Part shown: positions 1 to 12,950 of the stretch, in pieces | Layout: every line of letters starts with the position of its first letter | How positions within the stretch are numbered: position 1 is the stretch's first letter | From: Hyalella azteca | Lineage: Eukaryota; Arthropoda; Malacostraca; Amphipoda; Hyalellidae | NCBI RefSeq assembly: GCF_000764305.2 | Contig: NW_025939678.1 | Location: 62,001 to 126,000 of the forward strand | Direction: 5' to 3' | Length of the DNA: 64,000 nucleotides | Position numbers and translations under genes: made by a program | Notes under the pieces: model-generated | The model's database searches: none | Seen by the model: only the letters and a program-made list of their open reading frames with translations | Told to the model about the DNA's origin: nothing

Positions 1-3000
1 ACAAAACGTTTTTTAATATTTGAACTCTATAACCAATTCAATTTTATGAGTAGAAAGTACGGACCGTATTCCATTCATTGCAAACGGTTCGCCTGTTCGC
101 AAGTCAGTCAGGTTCTACACTCAGAGGATTGAGTGGCTTATTGTCCTAATAGCGATGTACCTTTTGTTCTTGTGTGGGTTACAAAAAGGCGTATCCGAGA
201 TTTGCCGCTCTCTTCTTAGGCTGTGGGACGAAGGTGTCTTTTTTGGACATAATAACCCATTATTTTTCTAAGTGTAAGAACTGTTCTGTTTTATCTGATC
301 TCACATTACGTCAGTCATGGTCTCATGGATGGTTGTGCTATATATTCTGATGTATCGGGCTATTTCTTTTAAAGCTATTTGAGATTGATTTTGTGTTTAT
401 TAGATTTTTGAATTTCCACTGGGTTTGGGTTTTTCGTTCTTTATTTTTCCCGATATTCAGTGTAGCTAACCAAACAACTTATCATGTCTGTTACCAATAT
501 CAAGCCAACGTCGGCGTTCATGCACTGTATAGTCTACGTCTGCATTATTAATTCTAGCATATTTAGCAGTGCTTTTTAATGCAACTGCGGAATAAATGTC
601 AAACTTTAAATTTTTTTGGGTAAGCATTTTATTAAAAATTGAAATCAATTACTTTAATAAAAAGTTTGAAAGCAGTCAAAACTTTCCTACATGAGTTGCA
701 TTCATCATGTCCATCGTATACAAACCATTAACATTTGAGAATTAATAGACTTCCCATGAGTCGTCGAGGGCCATCGCTGTAGTGACTGCCTCCACAATAG
801 CGAGAATTGCGCGTTTCGCAAATTTGCAAGGGATTTCTCATGCAATATTCTCTCGCTTCAGTCAAACGCCCTGGCGTCGATTGAGCCGCTGTTGCTAACT
901 CGCATTGTAGCTCCTCCTCCACCTCCTCGAACCCTCAAAATCGAGGTGGGAAGGCTTCTTCCCCAGCTTTTGTCGTCCCTTGCAGTGAATCACTTAGACA
1001 CGTTCAGTCGTCTACGACTTGAACGCGGACCCAAAATCCATTACGCAGCTCCCAACAACTGTCGCTTATGAGACCGGAATTTCTTGCAACTTTGGCGTAA
1101 AAGTTGCATAATTGAATACCTTGCCAAACACTTCAGTAATATTTCTTCTGAGCAGAAAATCTTTGAGCACCGAGAATATAAACTGATGTCCCTTGGTTTA
1201 ATTGGTTATTGTCTGCAGTGGCGCACAATTTGGCTTTCATTCGTTTTTTTAGATGAAAGCGAGTGCGAGTGCATACACTTGAAAAAAAAACGCTGAGGAA
1301 AGCCCTGGTTACTATGCAGCTGCTTGGAGACCTTTTACGGGAAGTTGTCGAGTGCCAATAATTTCTTTCATTTGTGTTTCAAGGAAAAAATAACTTTGAA
1401 AACCGGGATGTGCCGATGCAAGTCATTTTAATTGATGTGCGACGTATTCAGTCGAAGAATACATGTCAAAAAAATTCGTCTTATTGTAAACCATTCGATT
1501 TCGAGCTTAGCGCGCATACGTTGAATTAGATCAACGTCATGGATGAATTTTGTAATATTAAACTATTTTATTATACACTCTAAACAAACCTTAGAAAATG
1601 CAAATTTAAATCAAACCTCAGTATCACAATTCCACTTATTGAAATCCCGCACAAGTTGTGCGCGCTTATAAACTTAGAAAAAAAACTGATTAACAATAAA
1701 ATATCTCCTGTAGGACATACCGGTGTTTAGCTAATTTATTCACCAATAAACTGTTAATGATGATACTGATTCATTCAACATTGACGCCGGTCGATGCCTG
1801 CTTGCGGTGACAATGATGGTTTCAGCTGGGGCCTGTTTATGGATTATTATTATATATTTATTTTGGCTGCGTACCAAACGCTCACTGGTACGGAGAGCGA
1901 GGCTAATGGGGGAGCCGTAGTACCTACGTTGAATGATAAGGTCGTTGTTTTATGCGATATTGAGGATTGCTTGAACGTTGTGCGTTATACCTGACGACTG
2001 ACGAACGTTGGTACACTTGGTTGCTTGTGGTATGCTAACTGTAAAATAAAAATGTTTATAAAACGATTATTATTAATCATACGTGTGAGCGTTGCTTGGT
2101 TTTGGCAACAGTGATGATTCAGTGACCAGGGGACTTTTAATGGATTTTTTGCTAGATTTATTCAACATCGGTTCCGTGATAGATGTTCAACACTGGTAAC
2201 TAGACTGATTCAGTCGCCAACAATTAAAATGTTGGTATAATCTCACTGTAGACGTGCTGTTGATAGTTTCTGAATAAATCCCCATTAACCTTGAGTGCGA
2301 GCTTAGTGTTTGTAACAGCACTGTTGCAGTCACCAATGAAGGATATTGAAGTATAACTCACCCCTCCCCCGAGCGGCGTGGCTGGATCGCTCGCTCGGCT
2401 GCGTAGACTCTCGGACAACTCGGTTGCTGTTGTCAGGCGCAGCAGCGGCGCAGCAACAAGCAGAGCGCGCGGGTCGAGCTGAGTCAGCAACGCCTGTTGC
2501 TCCTCCCCCGTGGCAATGTTGTAGTTGTGTGACGCATAACTTGGAGGGGAACCTTACAATCCCATGAACTGTGCCCTCACAATGACGATTTTGATTTACC
2601 CTTAAAATTTGTAGGTACCGTACGCAATGATGAAATTGATGGAATTCTTCTAGATTTGCGCAACTCAATTTTAATATTGATCAAATGACATGGACATCTT
2701 ACAGGATTGTTTCGACATCGTGATGCACAACTTTTATTATTGTTTCGACATCGTCATTGCGTGAATGAATTCTGAATAAATTGTGTCATTTGGGGCCGTG
2801 AAATTTCTTTTATTGAATGAATATCTATTTTAAATGACATAATCAGCTCACGATTAGAAGCGTGGTTAGTATTTTTATTAGTAGATCAAATTGACTAATC
2901 TTATTTAAATGTCAATTTCGCTGTTGTAATTTTACTCTCGCTGTGATTGCCCAAACTGGCAAACGTCCAAAAAATTTTATATTAAAATAAAGTATTTTTT

Positions 3001-3550
3001 GTGTATTCTTATGTTGAAATCGCTTCAATATACATGCTAGCAAATGTTCTTAATACTCGTTGTACCGTCATCAGATTTATTTTTCATCTAGAAAGGGTAG
3101 AATCTCCAATGAATAAAATATGTAAGAATATATATATTATGTTCTTACTATGTTCTATTTTATATATGTTAGACGGTGGCCTTTTCTTTATGTCTCAGGA
3201 GATATTTTTGGATCGAACAAGGAACCCAGCTGGATTGATATTGAATATATGAACCTCCGTTCCTAGAATTCCACCCTGGAGGGCGGAGCTGTCTTTGAAA
3301 TTATGTCCCAATTCGTCTTAGGGTAAGGAATATACAGTCTCAGGAATCATATACGAAGTCGTCTTAGTTGGTGGTTTAGTCTCTGAAATCGAATCAGAAT
3401 TTTTGTGAGATGCGGTCTCTGGAATTGCATGCTAATTCATCATTGTTACAGATGTGGTCTAAGGAATTGCATCAGAATTCCTCTCACTGGGAAGTACGGT
3501 TGATGAATGAAGTCGTTTCAGAATTCGTCGTTATGGGCCGTATAGGTCTA
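1..3550. other. Non-coding stretch, no gene recognised
   Basis: AT-rich sequence with only short, unconvincing open frames. Apart from the GC-rich island at about 2.36-2.53 kb I see no gene, no clear terminal inverted repeats and no transposase motifs. Confidence 0.5.
2360..2530. other. GC-rich island in AT-rich DNA
   Basis: A short GC- and CpG-rich stretch with CAG/GCAGC runs contrasts sharply with the flanking DNA. Open frames exist on both strands (2346-2567 plus; 2330-2668 minus), but neither has recognisable motifs. It may be a promoter, a 5' exon or a repeat fragment. Confidence 0.3.
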
Positions 3551-3551
3551 A

Positions 3552-4796
3552 AGCCCGGTCCACACGCTCAGTTTTCACAACGATTTGTCTGCGCGGTTTT
3601 AAGTCGGAATGAAATCGTTACAATTTTTAGAGCGTCCACACGGTGCAGACTTGTCTGAGTAGTTTGCTCAGTTTTGCGCGATCTCGCCATGGAGACGTCT
3701 CGGACAAATTTACGGCCGGTCTCCCCAAATTCGGTGAGCATGGAATATCTCCCAAAGTAATGATCGTAGCTCGATAAAACTTGGTACACGTATTCATTAG
3801 GACTTAACGGTGATGTTTAGCTCGTGGCCATTTTTAAAATTTCACCTTCATTCGTGAGTTATATGACGAAACGTGCCGAAATTTGCAGTGAGCATGACAT
3901 TTCTTCATAACTACTGTACAGATTTGAACGAAACTTTGAATATATGAACCTAACCTCCCAACGGCTATGTTTAGCTCGTGACAATTTTTTAGATTAGATA
4001 AAGCCGTAGAACTCGCAAACGAAGGCAAAATCGAAAAAAATTGTCACGGCTAAACATTACCGTTAAGTCTTAATGAATACGTGTACCAAGTTTTATCGAG
4101 CTACGTTCATTACTTTGGGAGATATTCCATGCCCATCGAATTTGGGGAGACCGGCCTCGAGTCCGGCCGTAAATTTGTCCGTGACGTGCCATGGAGAAGG
4201 CAGTATTTTGATAAATTTTGGCATTATGACTTGTCAAAAAAGAGATTGGATCATTTACGGAATGCGAGGAATTAAAATACAAGGCTTGTAGATGTCTTTT
4301 TCTACAGTTCCAGATGGAATCGATTTTTTTATTTATTCCCAATTATTTACGGCAAATGCTCAACTCATTTTACAGCTGTTTCTCTGTTTGCGCTTTCATC
4401 GATTTCTTTGAATTTTTCTACTAAGCCCTCGTATGTCTCCACCTTTTTGTCCTGTTACCATAATCCTTGAATTTTACTCGCCAAATGCAAGAAAAACTTT
4501 CGTATAGAAGAGCAATAAATACCCGAGAACATTACCGAAGGTCCGCCATTGTCGCCAGAATCGTTGAAACTGAGTACAAATTGAATCGGAAAACTGTGCT
4601 ACCGTCCACACGCTCCGACTTGTCTGCGCAGTTCATCGAAATCTATGCTCTGGAGCTCAGATTTCGATGGAACTGTGCAGTTTTCCCGCCGGCTCCAAAA
4701 CTGCGCAGTTTTCCTGTCCACACGCAACGTTTTATCTGCAACGATTAGAACTGCGCAGACAAATCGTTGTGTAAAACTGAGCGTGTGGACCGGGCT
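3552..4796. mobile_element. Non-autonomous DNA transposon (MITE), Harbinger-like, with nested inverted repeats
   Basis: The ends are long inverted repeats beginning AGCCCGGTCCACACGCTCAG and extending over 40 bp (the right end is the complement, ending at the gggct before 4797). TAA flanks both ends, as expected for the 3-bp TWA target duplications of PIF/Harbinger. Inside, about 150 bp at 3690-3827 is inverted at 4038-4195 (shared words such as ttttatcgagctac), so the centre folds back on itself. No transposase remains. Relatives of the internal repeat occur at 32.52-32.86 and 48.04-48.88 kb. Confidence 0.7.
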
Positions 4797-5560
4797 TAAG
4801 GAATTGTGTCCAAATTAGTTATATAGTGGTAGGTGCGATCCCTGCAATAGTAGTATTCCTCTTTGAGGTAAGTACGGTCTTTGATATCATTTCAAATTCA
4901 TCTCTGTGTCTCTGAAATTGCATACGCACTCGTTATTGTTGTAAGTGCGATTTCAAAAAATGTGTCAAATTTTCTTCTGTGTCGAAGGATCCGACTTGTG
5001 GAACTTTATCGAACATGTTATTATCATTGTACAAATGTTATAATTATTATTGCCTGTGAGATTATTTATTCAAATTCTGTTGTTATTGTGCCACTCGGTC
5101 ATGGGATTATACTAATTTTGTCAGCAGTCAAACGAGTTTGAATTCCTGTAATTTTGAAAATCTATTCACTCTATATTTTTTTTTGTAAAATTTAGTCTCA
5201 TTAACATGCCCGGTAAATTGATTGTTATTTTATCTCATCGCGTGTCAGGATATGAACATTGTGTGAATTTGATTTAAAAGCAATGCATCCTTCCAATTAA
5301 ATATTTCCATCGTGATTTTGGAACAAGCTGCATCAAAGTTGCACTTATCATTTCTAATGATGCACATGGCGGGTAATAGTGCTAACATTTTCTTTATATG
5401 GCGCCCAGCTTCTGCCAATCTTTACATTACAAAAATAATTACAATGGCTATATTACAAAATTAGAATAATCGCTCATTTACAACGCTAAAGCTTATGCCA
5501 AAAATAAATAATCTCGCAATTTTAATACGTTCGTTTATTAATTGAGGTACGTTCCAAATC
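4797..5560. other. Non-coding stretch
   Basis: AT-rich sequence between the MITE and duplicated segment A. No coding or repeat signature is visible beyond simple AT richness. Confidence 0.4.
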
Positions 5561-6079
5561 TATCATATAGAGGAGATATGAATTAGCTGTGTAATCAATT
5601 AGCACCCATCATGTGGGTATAATTTCCTAGACCTGATCTTTAACTGAAAATTAATAAATCCATTAAAAACTATGATCAGTATTCGAGTACAATCTGTGTT
5701 GATTAATTGACTTTCATTCTTTAATTGACTCTTTCATAACTTTTATTGACCAATAGGCCTGTTCCTATTGTTACCAATTCTTACCTATTGATTTATTGAA
5801 TACTTCCAGGAAAAATATCGGTTGAATTATAATTTTATCGTAATTTTTACAAACATCAATATTACAAAATTACCAAGCAGTGTCTATTAAGTTTGTAAAA
5901 TACTTTGTCTTACAAGCAATTTGGAGTAGTAATGGTTTCTTTGCTTACTGCGAATTCAAGCGACGGTGTGTATGGTCCGAACCATCATGGATGATTCATC
6001 AGCACATTTTTCATTGTATTCGATTGCAGTATAAGAGGTCTTCTTTTGACGCTTCCTTTCGCACAGATAAACTTCCCTG

Positions 6080-6220
6080 ACCAGCAAATTAATGCTCGAC
6101 GTCTGCTTCTCGGCTGGATACCGCGCCCTAAGCGTACATGATTTATAGAGGGCGATGCATCTTTCAGCGTTAGCTTTCGACGGATCACATTCGCCGCTTA
6201 GTCTACGGGACCACAACGCC
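6080..6220 (-). other. Most conserved block of the duplication; open on the minus strand
   Basis: The minus strand reads SGECDPSKANAERCIALYKS and onward without interruption (open from 6276 to 5956). The paralogue at about 51250-51350 is over 90% identical and differs at only a few bases, but its frame meets TGA after ...KQTSSIN. The differences I see between the copies all change amino acids, so selection on protein is not supported. A regulatory or RNA role, or gene conversion, would fit equally well. No family is recognised. Confidence 0.25.
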
Positions 6221-6633
6221 ACTTTACCTGTGCGTGATGTGACCGACCGGTCGTCGTTCTCCAGAAATCTAGCCATAGTTCGAATTCATAGTACTATTGA
6301 CTATCTTTATCCATGAATATAATTTCTAGAACTCTAAGCTTTAATTTCGATCAATAATTGTAATTATTTTGTTCGATTACCAAATAAATGGCAATGTAAA
6401 GTGCATTTGCAGAGTGTGTCCCAGAATATATACTGATACAAGAGCTACTCGATCAGCACTCAACCAACTATTGGAATTGATCATTTGTAAAAGCTGCTTC
6501 ATTTTTCATGAGATTACTACTTAGAGTTTTACAAAGTTTAAAGCTAATCTTATCTGTATGTGTGAAAAATTACTACAATACATCCCGTGCGAGTTGGTTC
6601 GCCCATTAGAATATCGAATTTGCCTACTGTCTT

Positions 6634-6845
6634 CATAACATAACATAGTGATGTCGGCGCTAAAGAGTAGGCCTGATGTGACCTGTCGCCGAATCTTGAA
6701 TTTTTCGTGACTTGTTCATTATAGAAGATCTAAATCTTGTAATTTTACCGGATATTTTCAATACTGACGATAGTTTGAAATAGCTACTAGACTCCTACCG
6801 GGTTCGATATGGTGCTAGGCATTTCAAATATGAACATTCATGCAA
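6634..6845 (-). mobile_element. LINE 3' tail fragment (CR1/Jockey-type family of this window)
   Basis: The fragment begins with the short tandem cataa repeat and gatgtcggcgctaaag, then the conserved tail through the region of the LINE downstream of its ORF. It matches 39.27-39.48 and 63.71-63.92 kb. It is 5'-truncated, lies on the minus strand, and is absent from the paralogous position in copy B, so it inserted after the duplication. Confidence 0.75.
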
Positions 6846-7844
6846 TACCTGCAGCGGAAGTAAATTTATTCAAAGCATCAATAGTAATCAAACTTCCAAA
6901 ATACCTCAAATGACCATCGAATTCAACGCTAATCTCATAATATAGAATTCAGTGAGAGAATAAAACTTAAAATTACTGTCACTTCGTGATGTTTATTGTT
7001 TTCGTACTCGTATAAATCATTCTCTATAAGTCACGAAGCATTCAATTCAGAGTGCCGTTCTGATGATTGAGAAGCGCTTTGCATTTCAGAAACTAATTTT
7101 ACACAAATCGTGGGTAATTGAGACCCAGTGAGCAAATCGTGCGTGAATTGTCGATTGAAATTGAAGTGACAGTTCTCATGGCGCGTCTGAACGAAGAGTT
7201 GCTTTTCGGGAATTAAGCGAACTTTCCACTTCTAATTGTTGTGCTCATTTTAATTACCCGCTTACAGTATATCTGTCACTCGAATCTTGGCTTTTCGCCG
7301 AATTCATATGTGCAGATGTTGAAGCAATTTCGACAGGCAGTGTTAAACTGTTCGTGGAGCAGCTGTGCCTAATTTGGTGTCTCTGACCGCTTGAAAACTG
7401 AACTGCGTTTTCTGAAAAATATGTCGAATTCACAATCCCGGGTTTCTTGTGAAATTAAGTAGGTAATTCTTATTTGAACGTGAAATATGATCATGTCTTT
7501 TCTGTTGCAAGCTTTGTTTTGAGATTAGCCATTGGCGTCGTGATTCACGCCAATTTAATGAAACGCGAAATGAAATCTTGGACAAATTTGATCGTGGTGT
7601 GTACTAGAGTGTAGTTAAATCTTTTTAATTTATTTATAAAGGATTTATTATATTCAAGTTAAGCCTTCTATATCTGTGATGAAGAATTTTGTTCAGTAGA
7701 AGCTATGTGAGCAAGTTCTGCTGTCAATTTTTCTGTAATGAACGCTTCTTTTATCGCATTAATGAATACGTATATTTTGCATCTTGATTTAAAATGTTTG
7801 AAATTATTTTTTTGCGACGGAAACTCAAAATGGGCTATGTATTA

Positions 7845-8738
7845 CAGGGTCCGCCATATTTCTTATTTCTCAATGAAAAAACAGTTGAATTAATTTAGCA
7901 TTGGATGAGCTAATGGACAAGAACTGCTTAAATAATTCTCAAACGTATTTATTCAATATGACCACCCCTATTTTCAATGACTGCCACGAATGAGGCTCGA
8001 AAGATGCCAGCACATTCTGGATCTCATTGAGGATGTCACGCAGCCCACCTTGGTGTTCAGTGACGAGAAAAATTTTGACTGTGAACAAAGCGTTAACCAT
8101 CAAAATGACAGAGTTTGGAGTCGGGATGGATCTGTGGCAACCAGAACAACAACACGACGTCAAAATCCCATGTCCGTGATGGTTTGGGCCGCGGTAACAG
8201 CCACTAGGAGGTCTCCACTCGTTTTTGTCCCCTCAGGAGTGAAATTAAACAGTCAACGATACATTTCGGACATTTTGGAAGCTGAGTTGTTACCTTGGGG
8301 TCGTAAACACTTCAACAACGGCTCATCATGGAGTTTTCGACAAGACTCTGCCCCATCATATGGTTCAAACATGACCCAAAACTGGATTCAGGGTCACATC
8401 CCAGCGTTCATTAGCAAAAGAAGCCAAGATTTCAATCCATTGATTTTTCTTTTCTCATTTAAGAGATTAGGGTCTGCAGAACACCTCATGATTCTTTGGA
8501 TAGTTTGAAGTCTAAATTGAAATGAGAATGGGGCTAATCCCTTAAGAAACGCTGCGTGTCTTCCGTAAATCTTTCCAGCGTAAGTTGGAGGCCGTCGTGA
8601 AAAATATTGAATAAAAATGTACAAGAATTGTTTATGTAGGCCTTGACCATTAGCTCATTAAATAAAATAATTAATTCACCTGTTTGTTTCTTTGAGAAGT
8701 AAGAAAAACGTGCGATGCCATAAATATGGCGGACCCTG
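7845..8738 (+). mobile_element. Mariner-family (Tc1/mariner) element, internally deleted, both TIRs present
   Basis: TIRs CAGGGTCCGCCATATTT (17 bp identical) are flanked by TA at 7843-7844 and 8739-8740. Length is 894 bp, where a complete mariner is about 1.3 kb. The open frame 7990-8508 covers the catalytic part only: VFSDEKNF (first Asp), MVWAAV, QDSAP (second Asp) and a decayed SQDFNP (third Asp). The N-terminal helix-turn-helix half is missing. Only 27 residues separate the last two Asp instead of 34, because the usual WPPxSP segment is lost. It cannot encode active transposase. Confidence 0.88.
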
Positions 8739-11399
8739 TAAATTTCACTTCCATTAGACACTTGGCCATTACTTTATTCATTACAATTGTGAGTTTGTAA
8801 TCTTTTAATTGACGTAAGAATGCATATTTTCTCAAAGTTCCATCAAATATCTATATTTGCCACGCTCCTTTTATAATGTAACACAAGAGTCGCAATCGTT
8901 CTCTAGGAATTTATTTATTTTATTGGTACAAGAATTGAACGTCCATTTACCCTCACAGCGAGTTCGTCCTGTATGACTATAGAATTAGGCAATTACCATC
9001 CCGCGGATGCCGTGTTAGTTGTTAGTACGTGGTGAATTTACAGAAGTACTTTGCTGCCGTGAAAGTAACCAACGGGCGGGTTTATGGAGATCACTGAGAA
9101 TCAGGCTATCGAAGCGCCCGCCTACCACTGGCTGCAGCAAAATCCCCAAAAGGCCATAATTTCAGCAAATTTCTAATAGAAGTGACGCACCAGCATCTTT
9201 AAAGTCTTCGCTGGACTTCCTGTATATACATATACATGTATCGATGTATGTTCTATGTGAAAAATGTATGTTTGTCCAAAGCGTTTCGCTGGAGCCGCTG
9301 ATAGTTATTGTATCATCCGAGTAATTAACATATCAGCGAGAGATAACATTTTCGCCGCCAGACCCGCTTATTTTTTTCACATTTTGTCACATAAATATAA
9401 TTATGGTATTTTTCATATCTTTGGCCAAATATTAAATGGTCGAATTGAACTGATAACTATCGTTGCAAATCAAACAATGACGGCAGCCATTCGGCAGCAC
9501 ACATTTGTATGAGCAAATCTTTGTTTTGGTAATAAGCATTTAGTTAATTCAATTCCTACAGATGTATTGACCTCCGTCAATATTATTCGTATCTAAAAGC
9601 CTGTTACATACGGCACACCTAGGACCATTTTTTCGATCATCTCAATATCATATGATTATGATTGACTTGATTCTCGAATAACAAATTACACATGAATTTT
9701 AACGGTGAGCCTAAATTTTTACCTCTGAAAATTAGATCCTACGTCTGGAGCTGGCATTACAACCTACATTTTGATTGGCTATTGAGTTTCCGATATTTTT
9801 ATCTTTGAGTGTCTGATCGCAGAGGTTTGATTGCCTGGTCTCATTTGAATACACTTAGTTTTTCAAAAAGGATATTGTATTGTCGTAGTTATTTATAGTT
9901 TCCTGTGAAGTGAGTTTCGACTTTTATATATACTGCTTTCTCACCTGTAAAAAGAAGCTGTATGGAAAAAGTTAGATAATGCATTTAGATAAAAAAAAGA
10001 TGAGTGTATTTGATATAATTTCTTGAAGTGTAAATTTTTCTATCTGTATGTTCTGTATACTTTACAATAAAATTAAATTCAGCTTCCATCTTGCTGGCTA
10101 TTTTTAACTACCAAAATGGACACGTGCGTCCTTGCTTACTGCCGGTGGCTGATGTTCGAGATCAACTGGCTGCGCGTTTTTCTCTCACACGACTGCCAGA
10201 TACTAACTAGTACGTACAGTCAGCCAGACGACTGCCAGACTTGAACACCTACAGTCAGGCAAGCCTCGCGGCGCATGCAGCCAACGCTGGCTGCTCAACT
10301 GCAGTGCATCGGATCATATATAGCGGCGGCAACAACGTGCACTGCATTGGTCGGCTCAGTTGCTCGCCGAGCGTCAATGGTTGTGGTGTGTGTGCGCTCT
10401 CTCTCCTCTTCCTTGTGACTGCCACTCTGAATTTCTTCTGACCGCGTGTTTTTCTCCAGAATTTCATAAAGAAATTGATATAGATTATGATTTTTTGAAG
10501 TGAACGAGCACATATTATTGAATGTATTGCACAATTAAACTTGAATTACAAACTTCCTTGATTCGTCAGTTCCTGCCTTAATTTTGTTACCGAGTCTACC
10601 TTAGACTAATTTACCAGCAAGACGCAAAGAGATCATGCTTACAATTTTTATGAAAAATGTGTTGAAAAGCTTGTGGGTAATATTGTCTTTTTTTTCTTCG
10701 CCTTTATCAAATACCTTCGCCTTTATCAAATTAATCAATCCCATAACTCGTACCACGATTCCGATTCATGAATTTGACTAGGCCTACATTAATAATTCAC
10801 AATAGAATTACATTGGTACGTTGATCTCTTCCATTACTTAAATTGGGAAGGCAGTTTAACTTTGCTGTACAAAAGTGCGGGTCTGCGGGATTTCAACCGA
10901 AATCTTAACCACTTAACGCGCTTTACAATGGTGCTTCACCTAAGTTTTTCTTAGCCAACCTAACTGCATGTTGTTCTCAGAGAGTGTCAGTGGATGCGTT
11001 GTACTCTCGTGCTACGGGAATATTAGGAGTGTTTGATGTGGGATTCAACGTCACATTTTACCAGGTCTGGCAGTATTTGATCCCTTAGAATTTTTTCACT
11101 TTGAATTTGTTCCGTTAATCTATATGGCTTAGTTTGTGTTATTCTATATGACTTAGCAAGTGTTTGAGATTATTTTAATTAACATAATTAACAGAAAAGT
11201 TTTTAATTAATTATGTGAAGCTCCGGAGTAAAATCTCTCGTGTCTATGTAGAGCTGATTAGAGTAGAAAGTACGAAGGTTGATTAGGGTGTGATTTGGGG
11301 GAGAATGCGAATAGCAAGATATAGAGAGAAGTGGTTGTTTCTGTTCATATGGGGGAAAAGTCGGGGTTGTTCAGGTTAGAATTTAAGCGACGCTACCTG

Positions 11400-12300
11400 G
11401 GGGGTTGCGGAATATGAAAGAAGCTGGGCATTCGTCAAGTAATCTAGAGTCAGGCAATGAGTCCAACGCCAACAACTGAGCGGCCGCGGGGTTTAGTCGT
11501 GTTGGTGTCAATAGTCGGGTAGACTGTAGAGGTGCAACGACGGTATTGTTGGTGCAAATACGGCCGCAATCGCAATGTGTGCGTGAATTAGTGTCTACGC
11601 AGTCGTAATAGTCAACAGAACTGCAACGGATACCTACAGGATTCCGAAAACACCCGCGAATGCCTAGATACGCTCTAAAGAAGATTACGAAGAGACAACA
11701 GTGACCGAATTAAAACGACTCGAGTTAGTCTACTTAGAGGGGTACGGACCCGGTCAACCGGGATTGACTTCACCGATGATCGGGAGTCTGTACGAGCATC
11801 GCCGTATCAAGAACATCGATGAGGCGTTTCATCCTAACCAGCAGCAGTACGGTCACCTTGATCATCAGCAGTATTAGCACGGCGACAAGCTTGGAGTAAC
11901 ACCATCGCAGATGAAGACAACGCCACTACTCCTAGGTACGGTCGTCATATCAATTCTACTGTCGACCGGCCGTGAAACGTCAAGCTAAGCGCGGAGATTA
12001 CGGTAGTATATACGTGGAGCAAGTGACGGCGAAGTCGACCGGCACTGTGTCCGGTGTCTCCGTTCCCGGATGACTCCGGAGTACCAGTTTATGGAAACTT
12101 GAAAATTAGACAGTTCTTTTATTTTAGGAGAGGCGGGTATTTTAGCAGAGAGTGGCCAGTTTGTGTCAGAGTTGTACATAGCTATTGACACTGACTGTCT
12201 CCAATTTCTGGTCTGTGTCTGATTTATTATTTCAGTGTTATTTCGTGCATTGACGATAACTCCGCTCAATTTCTGTACTTAGGCCTGTTTCGGGTTTTTA
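11400..12300. other. Unassigned, less AT-rich stretch inside copy A
   Basis: Higher GC and CpG than its surroundings, with no long open frame, no TIRs found and no motif recognised. It has no counterpart in copy B, so it was inserted in A or lost from B. Confidence 0.25.
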
Positions 12301-12774
12301 CAATGTAGGTCGTGTTGCATCTTTCCATGTGTTTATATTCTTCCTCCTTGTTAACTTCGTTATTGACGGATCGAGAACCATCACTTGCCATTACAACCAC
12401 TAGGGCCGGAAAACCTAACAACTAAATCATTCGACTTCCTCTAAAGAGAAACATCGATATGAATATCATCCTCTCCCAATTTTAAACGTAATCAGAAAAA
12501 TTAAAAACCCTTGCAGTAAGGTTCATGCTTTTTTTATTTTTTCATTAATGCTTTGTCCTTGGCTTGGTGCTAGTTCACTGTTCGTTTCATAAAAGTTAAT
12601 TATAATTGTTTCAAAAACATTTCACAGTTCCAAAAGCATTTTACCTTCAGCAAGTTTATAAAAAAGCAAGTTTATCTTTAGCTAAAGTTACAAAAATTAC
12701 TTCTATGCACAACTCATCTTGGATAGTACGGTAGTTATTTTAATTTTATACCTTCTGTCACATCGCCTAGCAAA

Positions 12775-12950
12775 TTACGGACCAGGCACTAAGTCCAGCA
12801 GCTATCTCAATCAATCGTCAGTTATGGAAAGATCGGGTTCCAAAGGCCGGATCCCTTGTTAATTAAGTCACGAAAAGCACAAAAATCGGCAACAGGCCAT
12901 ATATTGGCCTATTTCTTCAGTGCCGACACTTCTACTCTATTCTATCACTA
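12775..12950 (+). mobile_element. LINE 3' tail fragment, plus strand
   Basis: Matches the complement of 39.08-39.26 kb (cctagcaaattacggaccag ... ggcctatttcttcagtgccg) and ends in a tattc-type simple repeat, as in the other copies. It is a 5'-truncated insertion and lies within duplicated segment A. Confidence 0.75.

Noticed and set aside
2330..2668. Overlapping open frames on both strands of the GC-rich island
   Set aside because: Openness follows from GC richness; no domain, and neither frame is clearly better.
10864..10927. tRNA-like word pair on the minus strand (aagtggttaag ... ggttgaaatccc)
   Set aside because: The A- and B-box-like words are too close for an anticodon arm and no acceptor stem pairs; at best a SINE relic.
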